Assembly (NCBI GenBank): GCA_037576215.1
Contig: JBANDB010000004.1
Location: forward strand, 6,758,001 to 6,822,000
Direction of reading: 5' to 3'
DNA from: Armillaria gallica
Taxonomy: Eukaryota; Basidiomycota; Agaricomycetes; Agaricales; Physalacriaceae
Length of the DNA: 64,000 nt
Shown here: piece by piece, positions 1-9,552 of the stretch
How the letters are laid out: the number at the start of each line of letters is the position of its first letter
How positions within the stretch are numbered: the stretch's first letter is position 1
The notes under the pieces: model-generated
Told to the model about the DNA's origin: nothing
Databases searched by the model: none
What the model saw: only the letters and a program-made list of their open reading frames with translations
Made by a program: the position numbers and the translations under genes

Positions 1-262
1 CAATGTCATGGAAATGACAACAAGGATCCTAGGCTCCTTGATTATTAATTCTAGTTGTTCTAATACCTACAATTATTGTTATCCTCAAGTGTCGCAAACC
101 CATCCCGGCGCGATGTTATTGGCAAGCAAGCCACTGTGGCTGCAACAAACTCGTCGGTGCTGTATTCTCTGACCCACCGCGCTCGCGAGGTCTGGTCGAA
201 ACAAAATAATAAAAACTTTGTTGGATTCCCTCGAGAGATCATGCTAAGCTCGAAAATATAAC

Positions 263-326
263 CCTTTCGTGGCATAGTGGGTCCATTGCTAAATTCACTA
301 CCAGGGTTCAAATCCCTTTGGAAGGA
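263..326 (+). repeat. D-arm-less tRNA-like element E1
   Basis: A 64-nt element opens with CCTTTCG and closes with TGGAAGG, which can pair as an acceptor stem. It carries TGGCATAGTGGG, resembling a Pol III A box, and GGGTTCAAATCCC, a B box/T-arm. There is no room for a normal D arm. The sequence upstream (about 88-146) resembles 34404-34460, which lies upstream of another family member (E11), so E1 sits in a longer dispersed repeat. Confidence 0.6.
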
Positions 327-533
327 TCACAAAAATAGGCTATTGCTACTTCTTTTCTCGCAGTTGGGTAATCCACAAGGCGCGCCGGTCCTCTAACTTT
401 GGTTTCGGTGTAAAGAGATATACAGCTGCTTTTGTTATGAGGGTCATCATCGGTATAAGTAATGAAATCCGGCAAGCGATAGACGAAGAGATCAGAGAGG
501 TTGGCGTTGGGAACGATTAGCTGTAGTTGAGAT

Positions 534-993
534 ATACTGTACTATTTCAACCGTAAGTTCACCTAACGCCTAACAGCGGACTCTGAACTGAACTTATTTC
601 ATATGTCCTAACGCCTAACAGAGGGGTCTGAAGTGACATCCATACAAATCAAAATAGGGCAAAAATTTGCCTCTTAAACCTGATTTTTTCCACATAACTT
701 TGGCATAACTACAATAGTGTGTGTAAAGCTGACTCCTTCTTAAGCAATCTTCCTGCTCCGAAAACTTAGCATCATGCCAGTATCCTCAAAACATTTAAAT
801 AGCTTCTTTTCCTATGACCAAGGTAAAGGATCGAGAAATGCAGCTCGCTCAAGGCTCGGGCTGTGCCGACCGAACAGGCTGAACTGAACTGGTAAGTGCT
901 AACTCTTAACGTCGGTGTCTGAACTGACAACCCAATGAACTACTGTCCTAACGCCTAACAGTGGCTGAACTTACGGTTGAAATAGTACAGTAT
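534..993. mobile_element. 460-bp MITE with 28-bp perfect terminal inverted repeats
   Basis: Positions 534-561 and 966-993 are perfect inverted repeats of 28 bp; the inner core starts CTGTACTATTTCAACCG and a TA lies at each end, as expected for a Tc1/mariner-type TA target. No transposase ORF fits inside. The 15-mer CCTAACGCCTAACAG occurs three times inside in the same orientation (about 569, 607 and 949). The right end stops 2 bp before tRNA-like element E2. Confidence 0.75.
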
Positions 994-995
994 GC

Positions 996-1057
996 CCTTC
1001 GTGATATACTTGGTAGATTGTGTCTACTACGGCAGGGTTCGAATCCCTTTCAAAGGA
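996..1057 (+). repeat. D-arm-less tRNA-like element E2
   Basis: A 62-nt family member starting CCTTCGTGATATAC. It has a 5-bp hairpin GTAGA-TTGTG-TCTAC, the B-box/T-arm GGGTTCGAATCCC and the 3' arm CAAAGGA. TTTT runs lie about 35 nt downstream. It directly abuts the MITE at 534-993. Confidence 0.6.
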
Positions 1058-1787
1058 ATACGGGCGAGAAGTCGTTCTTCAAACTTTTGTTTTATGGCTC
1101 CCTCATGTGTTGTTCTTCTCATATTCTGTCGAAAGGCATCGGATGCCTTTCAGGTCTCGCTTTTCATCTCTCCATCTCCGACGCCGTGAGGGAGTACTCT
1201 TGGCGGCTTTGAAGCGACGTTGGGAGGAGCGGGAAGAATGTGGGGGTCTAGGACCCTGCGTGTATTGCGTTGCGTCCGTGCACATGCACGCAAGCATCAC
1301 TTGAAGGAGATGCAGCACAACTTGCACGCAGTACACCACCCCCGGAAAGATAACACGGCCCCTCCTCTGCATGCACATAAGTAGTGAGTGATGATACGAG
1401 GTAGATGAGGTAGACGACGCGTGTACAGTGTTGTGCCCTTGCACACGTCGCCTCACTGCCTTGACTCAGCCTGCAATCAATCTCGATGCCTCCCCTCGAT
1501 GCGGGGGTCTACGACTGCCGTTGTTCACGCTCCCTCCTCCTCATCGCTCGTCTCGCCGTGGTTTCTAACCCTAGACGGTAGTATCAAACCAAGTCTGATC
1601 TGGCTGATCTCGGGAATTTTGTACCACCCGTCAATAAGACTCGGAGGCGCCACTCAAATTAAACGCAAATATGGGGGAGTTTGCTCACTTGAATTGGGGG
1701 ACGTTTCCATATGGGATACGAACTGCTACGGAAAGAAACCAAGAGCTTGAGGAACGAAAAATTTGATCCACAATATTCGCTACGTAT
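1058..1787. other. Stretch without a recognisable gene
   Basis: Short open frames exist on both strands (for example 1103-1456 minus and 1421-1750 plus). None shows a family motif, a plausible exon set or a match to the other repeats here. I see nothing to annotate. Confidence 0.5.
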
Positions 1788-1850
1788 TCTTCGACCGGGA
1801 TTTGAACCACGGGAGTCAGAGGGATACTTATATCCCCTGCGTTACGAAGC
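1788..1850 (-). repeat. D-arm-less tRNA-like element E3
   Basis: On the minus strand it reads GCTTCGTAACGCAG, then a strong 6-bp hairpin GGGATA-TAAG-TATCCC, then the T-arm GTGGTTCAAATCCC and TCGAAGA as the 3' acceptor strand. A TTTTT run follows within about 30 nt. First of five minus-strand members within 1.6 kb (E3-E7). Confidence 0.6.
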
Positions 1851-2355
1851 TTTGATTTAGTTGGCGGCTCGCAGGGTAGGTGGAACAAAAAGGCAGCCCG
1901 GCCGATGTGCGGTAACGACCGTTGAATGGAAACCGACCAAAATAATGTAATCCTACTCGAACCCTGGCGTCACAAAGGGAATGAATATTAACTCGTATCG
2001 TTTGCCCTGTTTCGACACGGTGCATTCAGGCCGTTTCGAAACGAAACTAGCAGCTGCCAGGGGAAGATTGATACCGGGATAACCCAGGTCTGAATGAAAG
2101 AAGACTAGGCTGTGGAGAGTGCAGAATTTCTGAACACGGGACCAAACTAGGAAAGCGACAAGAAATGAAGAACCTTGCGTTCATCCAAACAATCCTTCAA
2201 ACGGGGCCTGTAATGAACCACGAAGAATGTGTATGTTTTGAAGTGAACCTGCCGCCCAAGTCCGAATAAAAAGGGTGATGTACACCCGGGGAAATTGGCA
2301 AACCTGTAGTTACAACATGGAGAAATTTCCGAGAGGAAAAAGCTCAGTCTTTGAA

Positions 2356-2412
2356 TGCTTCGACCAGGGCTCGAACCCAGGTAATCAGACCGTATGGACT
2401 GCGTCACAAAGC
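2356..2412 (-). repeat. D-arm-less tRNA-like element E4
   Basis: A 57-nt minus-strand member with acceptor strands GCTTTG/CGAAGC. The central arm CAGTCC-ATAC-GGTCTG has one mismatch. The T-arm CTGGG-TTCGAGC-CCTGG forms five pairs with wobbles. A TTTTT run follows within about 20 nt. The A-box-like segment is TGACGCAGTCC. Confidence 0.6.
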
Positions 2413-2818
2413 TGTTCATTCGGTAGGATAGGAAAGTAGTGGAACTCGGAAGAAAAACCTGTCATTAACAACTTTGCCCAGTTACCCTGACAGTTAGAGG
2501 TAATGCCCGTCATAGTGCAATGCGGACGTCAGCAGTGTTGTTGACAGGACCGCTCGCTTGCTGAGGATGACGTCGGGCCCCGCGGCGGGAGGATAGTTTT
2601 GGCTGGGGACGTAGAAGATGGGGGGATGACCGAGGGCTCGACCGAGTTGAGCCAGGAGTTACCGAGCATGTTTCCTGGTTCAAAACGGTAGGGACATAAT
2701 TTAGACCTTCAAATCGAAACGAGAGGGGAAATCTGACGAAGTGAGTTGGATGGTGCAAAAAAGGAGCGTGCGGAGAGACCCAAGGATTTGAAAAACAAAT
2801 ACCACTTGTTCTACGGAA

Positions 2819-2879
2819 TCCTTCGACTGGGATTCGAACCCTGCAAATGAGTAGGATAATGGTCACTACGTCGCGAAGC
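2819..2879 (-). repeat. D-arm-less tRNA-like element E5
   Basis: A 61-nt minus-strand member starting GCTTCGCGACGTAG and ending CGAAGGA. It has the T-arm/B-box GGGTTCGAATCCC and a weak central arm GTAG...CTAC. A TTTTT run lies about 25 nt downstream. Confidence 0.55.
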
Positions 2880-2973
2880 GCTTGAATACGAAAGCAAAAA
2901 ATGAAAGAATAGGACGCGAACAACCATTTATTGCTGAGTGAGGAGGACAAAATTCACCGTGCTTCTCGTCGCA

Positions 2974-3021
2974 TTTCTTCGAACGGGTTTCGAACCCTCG
3001 TAGATATAACGTTACAAAGAA
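2974..3021 (-). repeat. Truncated tRNA-like element E6
   Basis: A shorter (about 48 nt) minus-strand member: a TTCTTTG/CGAAGAA stem encloses GAGGGTTCGAAACCC. The central hairpin region is mostly lost. The sequence 3080-3115 contains a short (GAAA)n tract and no gene. Confidence 0.45.
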
Positions 3022-3309
3022 GATATATATGAACGTCATCCCCAAGACTTAGGCTATAACGACAGCAAAAATCATGGTGGAAATCCCACGGAAAAGGAAA
3101 GAAAGAAAGAAAGATTACCACTGATTAGAACCCTCATATATTAGAAGAGAGCCCATCTGTCAGATGGGATGCTCTTTGAGAGCGTTCAGCAGTCACGCAT
3201 ATGGACTGCCACCGCATTCGTGAAGGAAAGACTTCTGCGAAGAATAAGAACAAAAAATTCAAACTTTCGAATTAGGAAGAAAAAAAAAGGTCTGTTCCTT
3301 GTGGTTTAG

Positions 3310-3368
3310 CCCTTCGGAAGGGATTCGAACCCTAGTTAGAGGTAACGTACCTGGTGCGACACGAAGGG
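3310..3368 (-). repeat. D-arm-less tRNA-like element E7
   Basis: A 59-nt minus-strand member with a perfect 7-bp stem CCCTTCG/CGAAGGG, a central hairpin AGGTA-CGT-TACCT and the T-arm AGGGTTCGAATCCCT. About 20 nt downstream is a run of ten T, which resembles a strong Pol III terminator. Confidence 0.65.
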
Positions 3369-3460
3369 CGTATATTTCGAGGTCATAATCGAGCGCGGGG
3401 TTAGGGGAATACGGCCGTCGTGCTGCTCCCAGTGGAAGCGGCGTATCCACACTGCGGTGG

Positions 3461-4030
3461 CTAGGGCGTAGAGCTCGAGTTTGCCCGCGAAGGAGTGCGG
3501 ACGACTTGGATGGAGGAAGTTGCGAGTCGCTGAGTGGGTGCGCGGTGAGGGTTATGACTTTTCCAATGAAGGTGCGGCCGGAGTAGCACGATTCTCTGTG
3601 TGACGTACATAGGTTGGCTAGCGCTCATCAGATCAAAGAACACTCACCACACCACCAAGGACTCCGCATCGGTATTTCAGTGAACACTGCGCCTTTTTGG
3701 GACCATGCAGTGGGCAGTCATCGTTGTCGTCCGCCTGGTATGGATTTGATCCCAGCTATAGGCGAAAGGAGGATAGGGATGGGTGATGGAGCGGGCGAAG
3801 ACGGCTTGGATGGAGTGAGGTCAGCGCGCTCCGTAGGTGATGGCTTCGCTGAGCGCTACGACGTCGGTCGGTCAAGGGGCCCGTCGTCGGCGAGAAGCAG
3901 GAGTAAGATCCTCTATCACTGCGTAGGCCGTTCACCAGAGTTAACGTTAACGATTGAGCTTCACTTCGGGGACTCAGTACAATGAGCCTGGGGTGAATTT
4001 GATTTTGGGCACGGTATTGTATCGGTCCCG
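3461..4030 (-). pseudogene. Possible degraded F-box-family fragment
   Basis: Minus-strand reading around 3600-3560 gives TQRIVLLRP after a TACGTCACACAG acceptor-like site. This resembles the QRIVL exon start seen in the F-box-family copies near 33780 and 43400. A segment near 3985-3930 reading SPRSEAQSLTLTL resembles the preceding exon of those copies, with about 350 bp of extra sequence between. No continuous frame exists. The rest of 3370-4670 holds only short open frames. Confidence 0.3.
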
Positions 4031-4672
4031 GCGAGGCGGACCAGGACGTCGAGCTAGAAAGAGTTTGCCTAAAACTGGTAGTCAGTGTCATCGAGTATAA
4101 AGAACGGATATGGACTGCAGGAAGGAGAGATCTGTCAAAAAAGGTATATCGTCGTCTGTCTAGGAGAGACTAGTTTCCGTCGGACACGAAAGAAATAATA
4201 GCCTATCACACTATCTATTCTCCGCTATCTGGACGAAATACGGAGGCAAGACATCTGGTAGATACTATCCTTTACTCATCGTTTCTCCAATATCTTTGAA
4301 CTGACGTTCAGAAATATTTCTCGCACCTAAAAAGGCTTACTAAACTTGACGACCATCCTGAGTCCTTTCGATACTCTTCCTCGCCATACACTTCAAACCC
4401 TAGGAATGCATGTATTTATACTAGTAAAAGCTCAGAAATTCCTTTGATGGTACCTATCATTCGTGATAATCCGGCGGCAGTTCCCCCGCATTCCGTCGGC
4501 CTGGTGGCAGTCGTTCATTTAAAAGTATCAGCAGTTCCTCTATCAGTGCATTCTCTCTTCCATCACCAGGTGGTGGATTCACTGCACCTGAGTCATATCG
4601 ATAATAATTGTGCGGTTACATATACGTACGAAAACTGCTCCTTCGAGCACTGAGAATAGTATTCCAGTCGCG

Positions 4673-5904
4673 TCACTGTCCAAACAACCCCCCGCACCAG
4701 TCTACAATAACAGTAGTCGTCGGACTTAAAGTCTCCGTCTTCTCTCCCTGTATGACGAAATCGAATAGCATATCATCGTGTACCCCCCTCGCACCGTCCG
4801 TAACAGAAAAATCCACATCTGGATGGGTGGTCTTCAGGTAGTCCTCGACAAGTCGTTCATGCACCGTATACATGCATTCCTTCTCTCCGGATGTAACGAG
4901 GACCTTCCCTACGAGTTCTTGAATACCGTCAAACCAGTTCTTCGGTGCCTCTAATCCCACGGGATCCACAAATTGTTTGTCTGCATGCTGCAAAACGATG
5001 TTGCCCCAGGAGCGATAGGTGCGCGCGCTGATGAGGTCGTAGGGATCGTTGATATTGAACGACTCGTCACCGGCAAGACAAACCCAAGGCGAGATGAGGA
5101 GAGCGCCGAGGAAGGGAATTTTTGGCCTCGGAGATGTAGGGATATTAGGACGAGGGTGGAGAATGTGAGAGAAGATTTGGAGGATAAGGTTTCCGCCTGC
5201 GGAGTCGCCGGCAAGGACGAGGTTCTGTGGGTCTACGCCGGCGTTAAGAAGCTTTTCGAGAGCTTGGTTGGCGTCGATTAGCTGGCTGGGGTAAACGGCG
5301 TCTGGGACTAGTCCTGAGATGGTATAACGATTAGAGAACCAAGGGAGTCCAATAATAATGAACGTACGATAAGCTAGTATTGCGATACCAATGTGAGTAT
5401 CGCGTTTCTCGAGCTCAAGTTGGAGATGTCGGAAGAATTGCATAAACGATGGTCCACAGCCGAATAGGTATGCGCCACCTGTTAAGTATCGTTAGCCTGA
5501 GCGACTGTAGAAAACAAGACAATTACGTACCATGTGCGTACAGCAGGACCTTGTCTACTCGTTTCTTACCGATCCACAAGAGCTTTGCGCCGTCAGGCAG
5601 CTCCTCAATGGTAGGAGACAGCCCGATCTTCTTCGTCCATTTGGTGTACGTATCGGAGGTAGGTCCCAATAGCATCAGCTTAACGTACGCGACGTGTCCA
5701 GCCACATATCGAAATAGCGCATGGGTGCAGACGGCGCGCCAGGTTTTGCGTCTCTCGGTGGTAAAATATGATGTGGCTAGTCGGCCGAGGATGTAGAAAG
5801 CTGAAAGTTATAATTTAACATGAGAGAGGAGAAAAGACAGAGAGAGACGTACGCAGAGCAGTGGTGAGAGTGACGGCTTCGACGTATTGAAAGACTGTCG
5901 GCAT
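4673..5904 (-). CDS. Alpha/beta hydrolase, hormone-sensitive-lipase type (esterase/lipase-like)
   Basis: A four-exon minus-strand gene: 5853-5904, 5531-5800, 5368-5478 and 4673-5313. The exons sum to 358 codons (357 aa), the usual size for fungal HSL-type hydrolases. Introns have GTACGT donors; the third is 54 nt and in frame, so it reads through as open sequence. Splicing it out gives AYRLVPDAVYP, which fits the family's conserved strand. Visible signature residues are HGGAYLFG at about 107 (oxyanion hole), GDSAGGN with Ser at about 182 (nucleophile elbow) and VHDD with His at about 323; an Asp in the DP region is the likely third member. The N-terminal 30 residues are hydrophobic and may anchor it in a membrane. 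Members of this family cleave ester bonds of small or lipid substrates; the substrate cannot be read from sequence. No break was seen. Confidence 0.85.
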
Positions 5905-7057
5905 GGTGGAAGAGAATGAGATCCTAGGTGGGTTTGACTGCGAATTTATAGATTACCTCATGAGGCGTACCGAGGAACCAATGGAGTTTAAAGGAGCACT
6001 CCATGCAGTAAGGTACATTCTGCCTGTCCTACCTCAAAGAACGTTTAGCGCAAAGAGCTTTACACCCAAGGAATTTTGCTAACTGAGATTGGATACTCGG
6101 ATATTGAGTGCGTATTTATCTACAGTCCGAGGAGCTCATAGAACCACAACACAGTTCGCAGGGACATGCTTCCAGAGAGTGTGATTCCAGAGTCATAATG
6201 GTACAATGGAGATTTGCCGCAAATACTAGAAGTGCGGAATGCTGTACCAAAAGCGTGCCATCCGTTGTGGCTGTCGAAGGTCACGAAAAAGCAACAGTGT
6301 CAGTGGTGAAACAGGTAGGGTGCAGGGAGAATCCAAGGCTTTGAGGCAGATTACGGAGGGGAACTCAGATGTTTTCCTATATACAAATGTTTCTCGATAG
6401 AACGAGAAGTAGACGGTCAATAGACGATGATGGTCGTGGCAGTGTAAGATGGGGGCGGAATTTACCGGGCCGAGCAAAGACCATTTAGACTCTGATGCCC
6501 ACCTTATCCACCATGTCCACCATACCGTGGCTGATCTGACGACAACGGGCCTACCATGAAATTGATGTTCACTCCATACCAGTTCACGGCGAACTCGTTA
6601 GCGTCACCACAGACGCTCTCAGTGCTCTTTCTCTCGGCAATCCTCATTCCATCTCGAGTTGATCTCGAGTACTAACACGGAGCCAAGATCGAGGGTCCTT
6701 CTGTAGCCAAGAAGCGTCGCATTGATGTTGGACGGCGCTTCGAGATAGCAAGGACAGACGGGAGCCGACTTTTTACGGTACGATAATGGTGCTCAATGTT
6801 GTCTCGATGATACCATCTTACTCATAGGGACAGCCATCAGCGCGTCTCGAGCTCCGATCTTTTCCAAGGTAGTCATGAAAGCGGTAGTTCTAAGAACGGC
6901 GACGTTGAGGTACTCCCTGGAATAGGGTGCGTATCGTTCTTGTCTGTACCGCTCATCGCTTACCGAGGAACAGATCACGACGAGGACGCGCATATAGTCA
7001 GGTCGTATTGATGTTCTCGGCTTGTTGGAGTGGTGCATACACCGAGTTTTGAGGTCT
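5905..7057. other. Intergenic stretch, no recognisable gene
   Basis: Upstream of the hydrolase gene. Only short open frames without family motifs were found. It probably holds the hydrolase promoter at its left end and eroded F-box sequence at its right end; neither can be delimited by eye. Confidence 0.4.
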
Positions 7058-7212
7058 TATCGCTGGTACGGCCACTCAACCGTACAGGCCAAGTCCGAAT
7101 CCACGAGGTACCAAACACTTTCGATAACTGGGCCTCATTGGATTATGACGAGGAGCGAGGGAGGATTGCTCTCGGATCGGTGTATGGGAAGATTAGGATT
7201 CTGTATTTATAG
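7058..7212 (+). pseudogene. F-box-family 3' end relic (F1)
   Basis: Reads PNTFDNWASLDYDEERGRIA then LGSVYGKIRILYL and stop. The NWxxxDYDEDLGRIxLGSxFGKI ending is shared by at least five other fragments here (near 23920, 34170, 34900, 44180 and, inverted, 17480). The rest of the gene upstream is not recognisable, so this is a 3' fragment. A tRNA-like element starts 14 bp after the stop. Confidence 0.55.
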
Positions 7213-7225
7213 TCGGACAATATAT

Positions 7226-7284
7226 CCTTCATGATGCGCTGGGCACATTATCTTCGCTATCAGGGTTCAAATCCCCTTCGAAGA
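7226..7284 (+). repeat. D-arm-less tRNA-like element E8
   Basis: A 59-nt member: CCTTCATGATGCGCTGG, then CAGGGTTCAAATCCC and TTCGAAGA. The central hairpin is weak. It lies 14 bp downstream of the F-box relic stop codon, in the same orientation. Confidence 0.5.
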
Positions 7285-9100
7285 TCTGAGCTGGCGAGCT
7301 AAGGTTTGTTCACCGGTAGAGCCTTCCTTTCCGTGTAAAGGCACTTTCGTATTCATTCTCGGCCTCTTCGTCTTTCGCAAATATGGATATTTTATGGAAG
7401 AACGATGAGTGTTGTACCTAGATTGTTCTTCTTGCTGCAAAGTACTGTATTTACTTCCAAGTCATTACGAGATAGATACAAATGTCTTGGAAAAAGGAAA
7501 AGCAAGGACGTGTTAGAAGCAGACCAAGCGCATGATGCCCATTGACGAACTGAAAGCACTTTCTGGAAGCGCGAAAGCTCAGCAGCCTGAACTGAGTTAG
7601 TATTCTTCATCGACGGGGAGATGTAGGCGAGTACATATTGAGGTCTAAGTGTGCACAGCATATAATTTTATTCTTTGGCTCTCTTTGCCGTGGTTCTCGT
7701 GTCAATCCCACAGTGGAACGGTCAACTTTCAGGCTTCACGTAGAGTTCAATTCCCTGCTGGTGCATTCTTCAACGTTTCTGTCGATCCAACTTTTGATGT
7801 GACACTTATTTTCATCAAGAACTGGTGCCAAATCATTGCCTGGGTGTATTCCGATACATAAAAGTGCGATATTTCTTCATACATTTGAGGAGTAAAGACG
7901 ATACTATAACGACATATCAATAGCATGACAGTGATCCCATTACGTTCAAGAAAGCCATATCAGAGTGACCACTGAATGTTAAGCAGTACGTTATTTATTC
8001 ACTTTGGCAAGTACACAGTGGAGGCGGGTCGCAAGACCTTGGTGTGGTTTGCTGACATGACGCTCATAGAATTTACCAGTGAAGGAACCGATAGCTGTGT
8101 CTAGTTGGGAACTAATGAAAGGATGATCAATCTAAGATGATGATACATTCAGCAACGTGAACCTATTCTCAAGTCCCAGCCTTTCCGTACACGCCTCGCC
8201 ATATAGCCATGCGTCGGATAGTGGACAATTCAATCCTTCATTTTCACATCGACCAGCGTAACATTTATAGGCCGAACTGCAACAGAGGTGAAGACGAGGC
8301 GTCGCTGTTCTGTGTAGTCTAAGTGTGAAAGCCACATAGAACGAAGATGCAGATATCTGAACAGTGCAAAACCCTTTAGTAGAGCGGTCATGAGTTAGCA
8401 GAGCGCAGCATCGTTCAATTCATGGAAGTTACGAACTTATAGATCCAACCCAAAAACCTAGAGAGCATAAATCAACCAAGTCTAACACGAGAGGTGTTTA
8501 TCTGTGTCTTTCATAAGGCCAGCCGTTATGCATATTCCGACGGTGTACTCGCGTTGAGCATAGGAGAACAAGAGACAGACTGGAGTACCGAAGAACACAT
8601 CGCGAAGGAATTGCAGAGAGGTTGACTATCCAGGGAAAAAATCCACATAGCAGATCGGCATCCTTGAAAGTATATCACAGAAATGACCATTTTCTGATAC
8701 ATTCCTGGGCCCGACCTTTTATCGATACAGCTTTACACGAGATGACACTCTGGGATTCGCCACAAGGTGGCCCCTGACTTGACAGGAGACTTGAGATTTA
8801 GCTCGAGCCCTCAAATGGTGCAAGGTCATATCGCGCCTAGGGTCAAAGCCTGCTCAGGTTGTGGTGAATCTAAGAAAGAAGAAAAATGTTCAACGTTAAG
8901 TTTGCGTCAAGTTTTGGCGATGTTGTGGTCAGGTGATACCATGAGGGCAGGTGTGACCGCGCGTCAGGGAATTTCAATTTGAATTAGACCTGATCAACTT
9001 CGCCAGTGACTCACTAGCCGCTCCCTATTGCTGGGACCTTACGACACTTGATTTCTATTCTAATGTTTATGCGTGCGCTACCATCTCATTCGAGGGCCAT
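7285..9100. other. Stretch without a recognisable gene
   Basis: Short open frames only (for example 7392-7661 minus and 8767-8982 plus). One B-box-like site (GAGTTCAATTCCC near 7744) lacks a matching stem. No family is recognised. Confidence 0.4.
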
Positions 9101-9552
9101 TCTTAGCTCTGTTCTCATCAGGCTGCCAATGACACACATCTTGCCGTTGCGCCCATCTAATGATCTACTGATAGCTGCTCGTTCAACCTCCTGGTGTGAA
9201 TACTGACCGGTCGTTGACAGTGCATGCTTCTTCTTTCCAATTTTTATTCAGTCAGCATGTTGTTCGGAAGCCCACTCCTACACGACGGGTATGCGACGGT
9301 ATTCTTACTGTCGCAAAATGGTTTTCGAGTTCTCAAATCAAGAACCGTTTTCAGGGCCATCGACAAAACTACACATCTTCCTTCTCTTCCTGCATAAGCA
9401 GGGTCTGATATGATTGTCGCCTTGTTTTACATAACCCCTCGTTGATCTCCAAGTGATTTATTGCCTTGATTCCCATCTTCTCTCCGGCTTGCTCATTGCT
9501 CGCTCCTCATTCCCACTATCTTCCGACACAGACACGTATCTAGCCTCAAGAA
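9101..9552 (+). promoter_or_regulatory. Upstream region shared by GH76 copies 1 and 2
   Basis: Segments just upstream of the copy 1 start, including CATTCCCACTATCTTCC near 9510 and a block near 9400-9430, recur in inverted orientation upstream of copy 2 (about 23020-23160). The duplication therefore included the promoter. No core element is claimed. Confidence 0.4.

Noticed and set aside
2510..2950. A 146-codon minus-strand protein
   Set aside because: It runs straight through tRNA-like element E5 and has no family motif; a chance frame.
3727..3765. tRNA-like T-arm at GGATTTGATCCC
   Set aside because: The match to the B box is poor in both orientations and the flanking stem sequences are absent.
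7735..7770. Another tRNA-like element (GAGTTCAATTCCC)
   Set aside because: No matching stem ends at the right distance.
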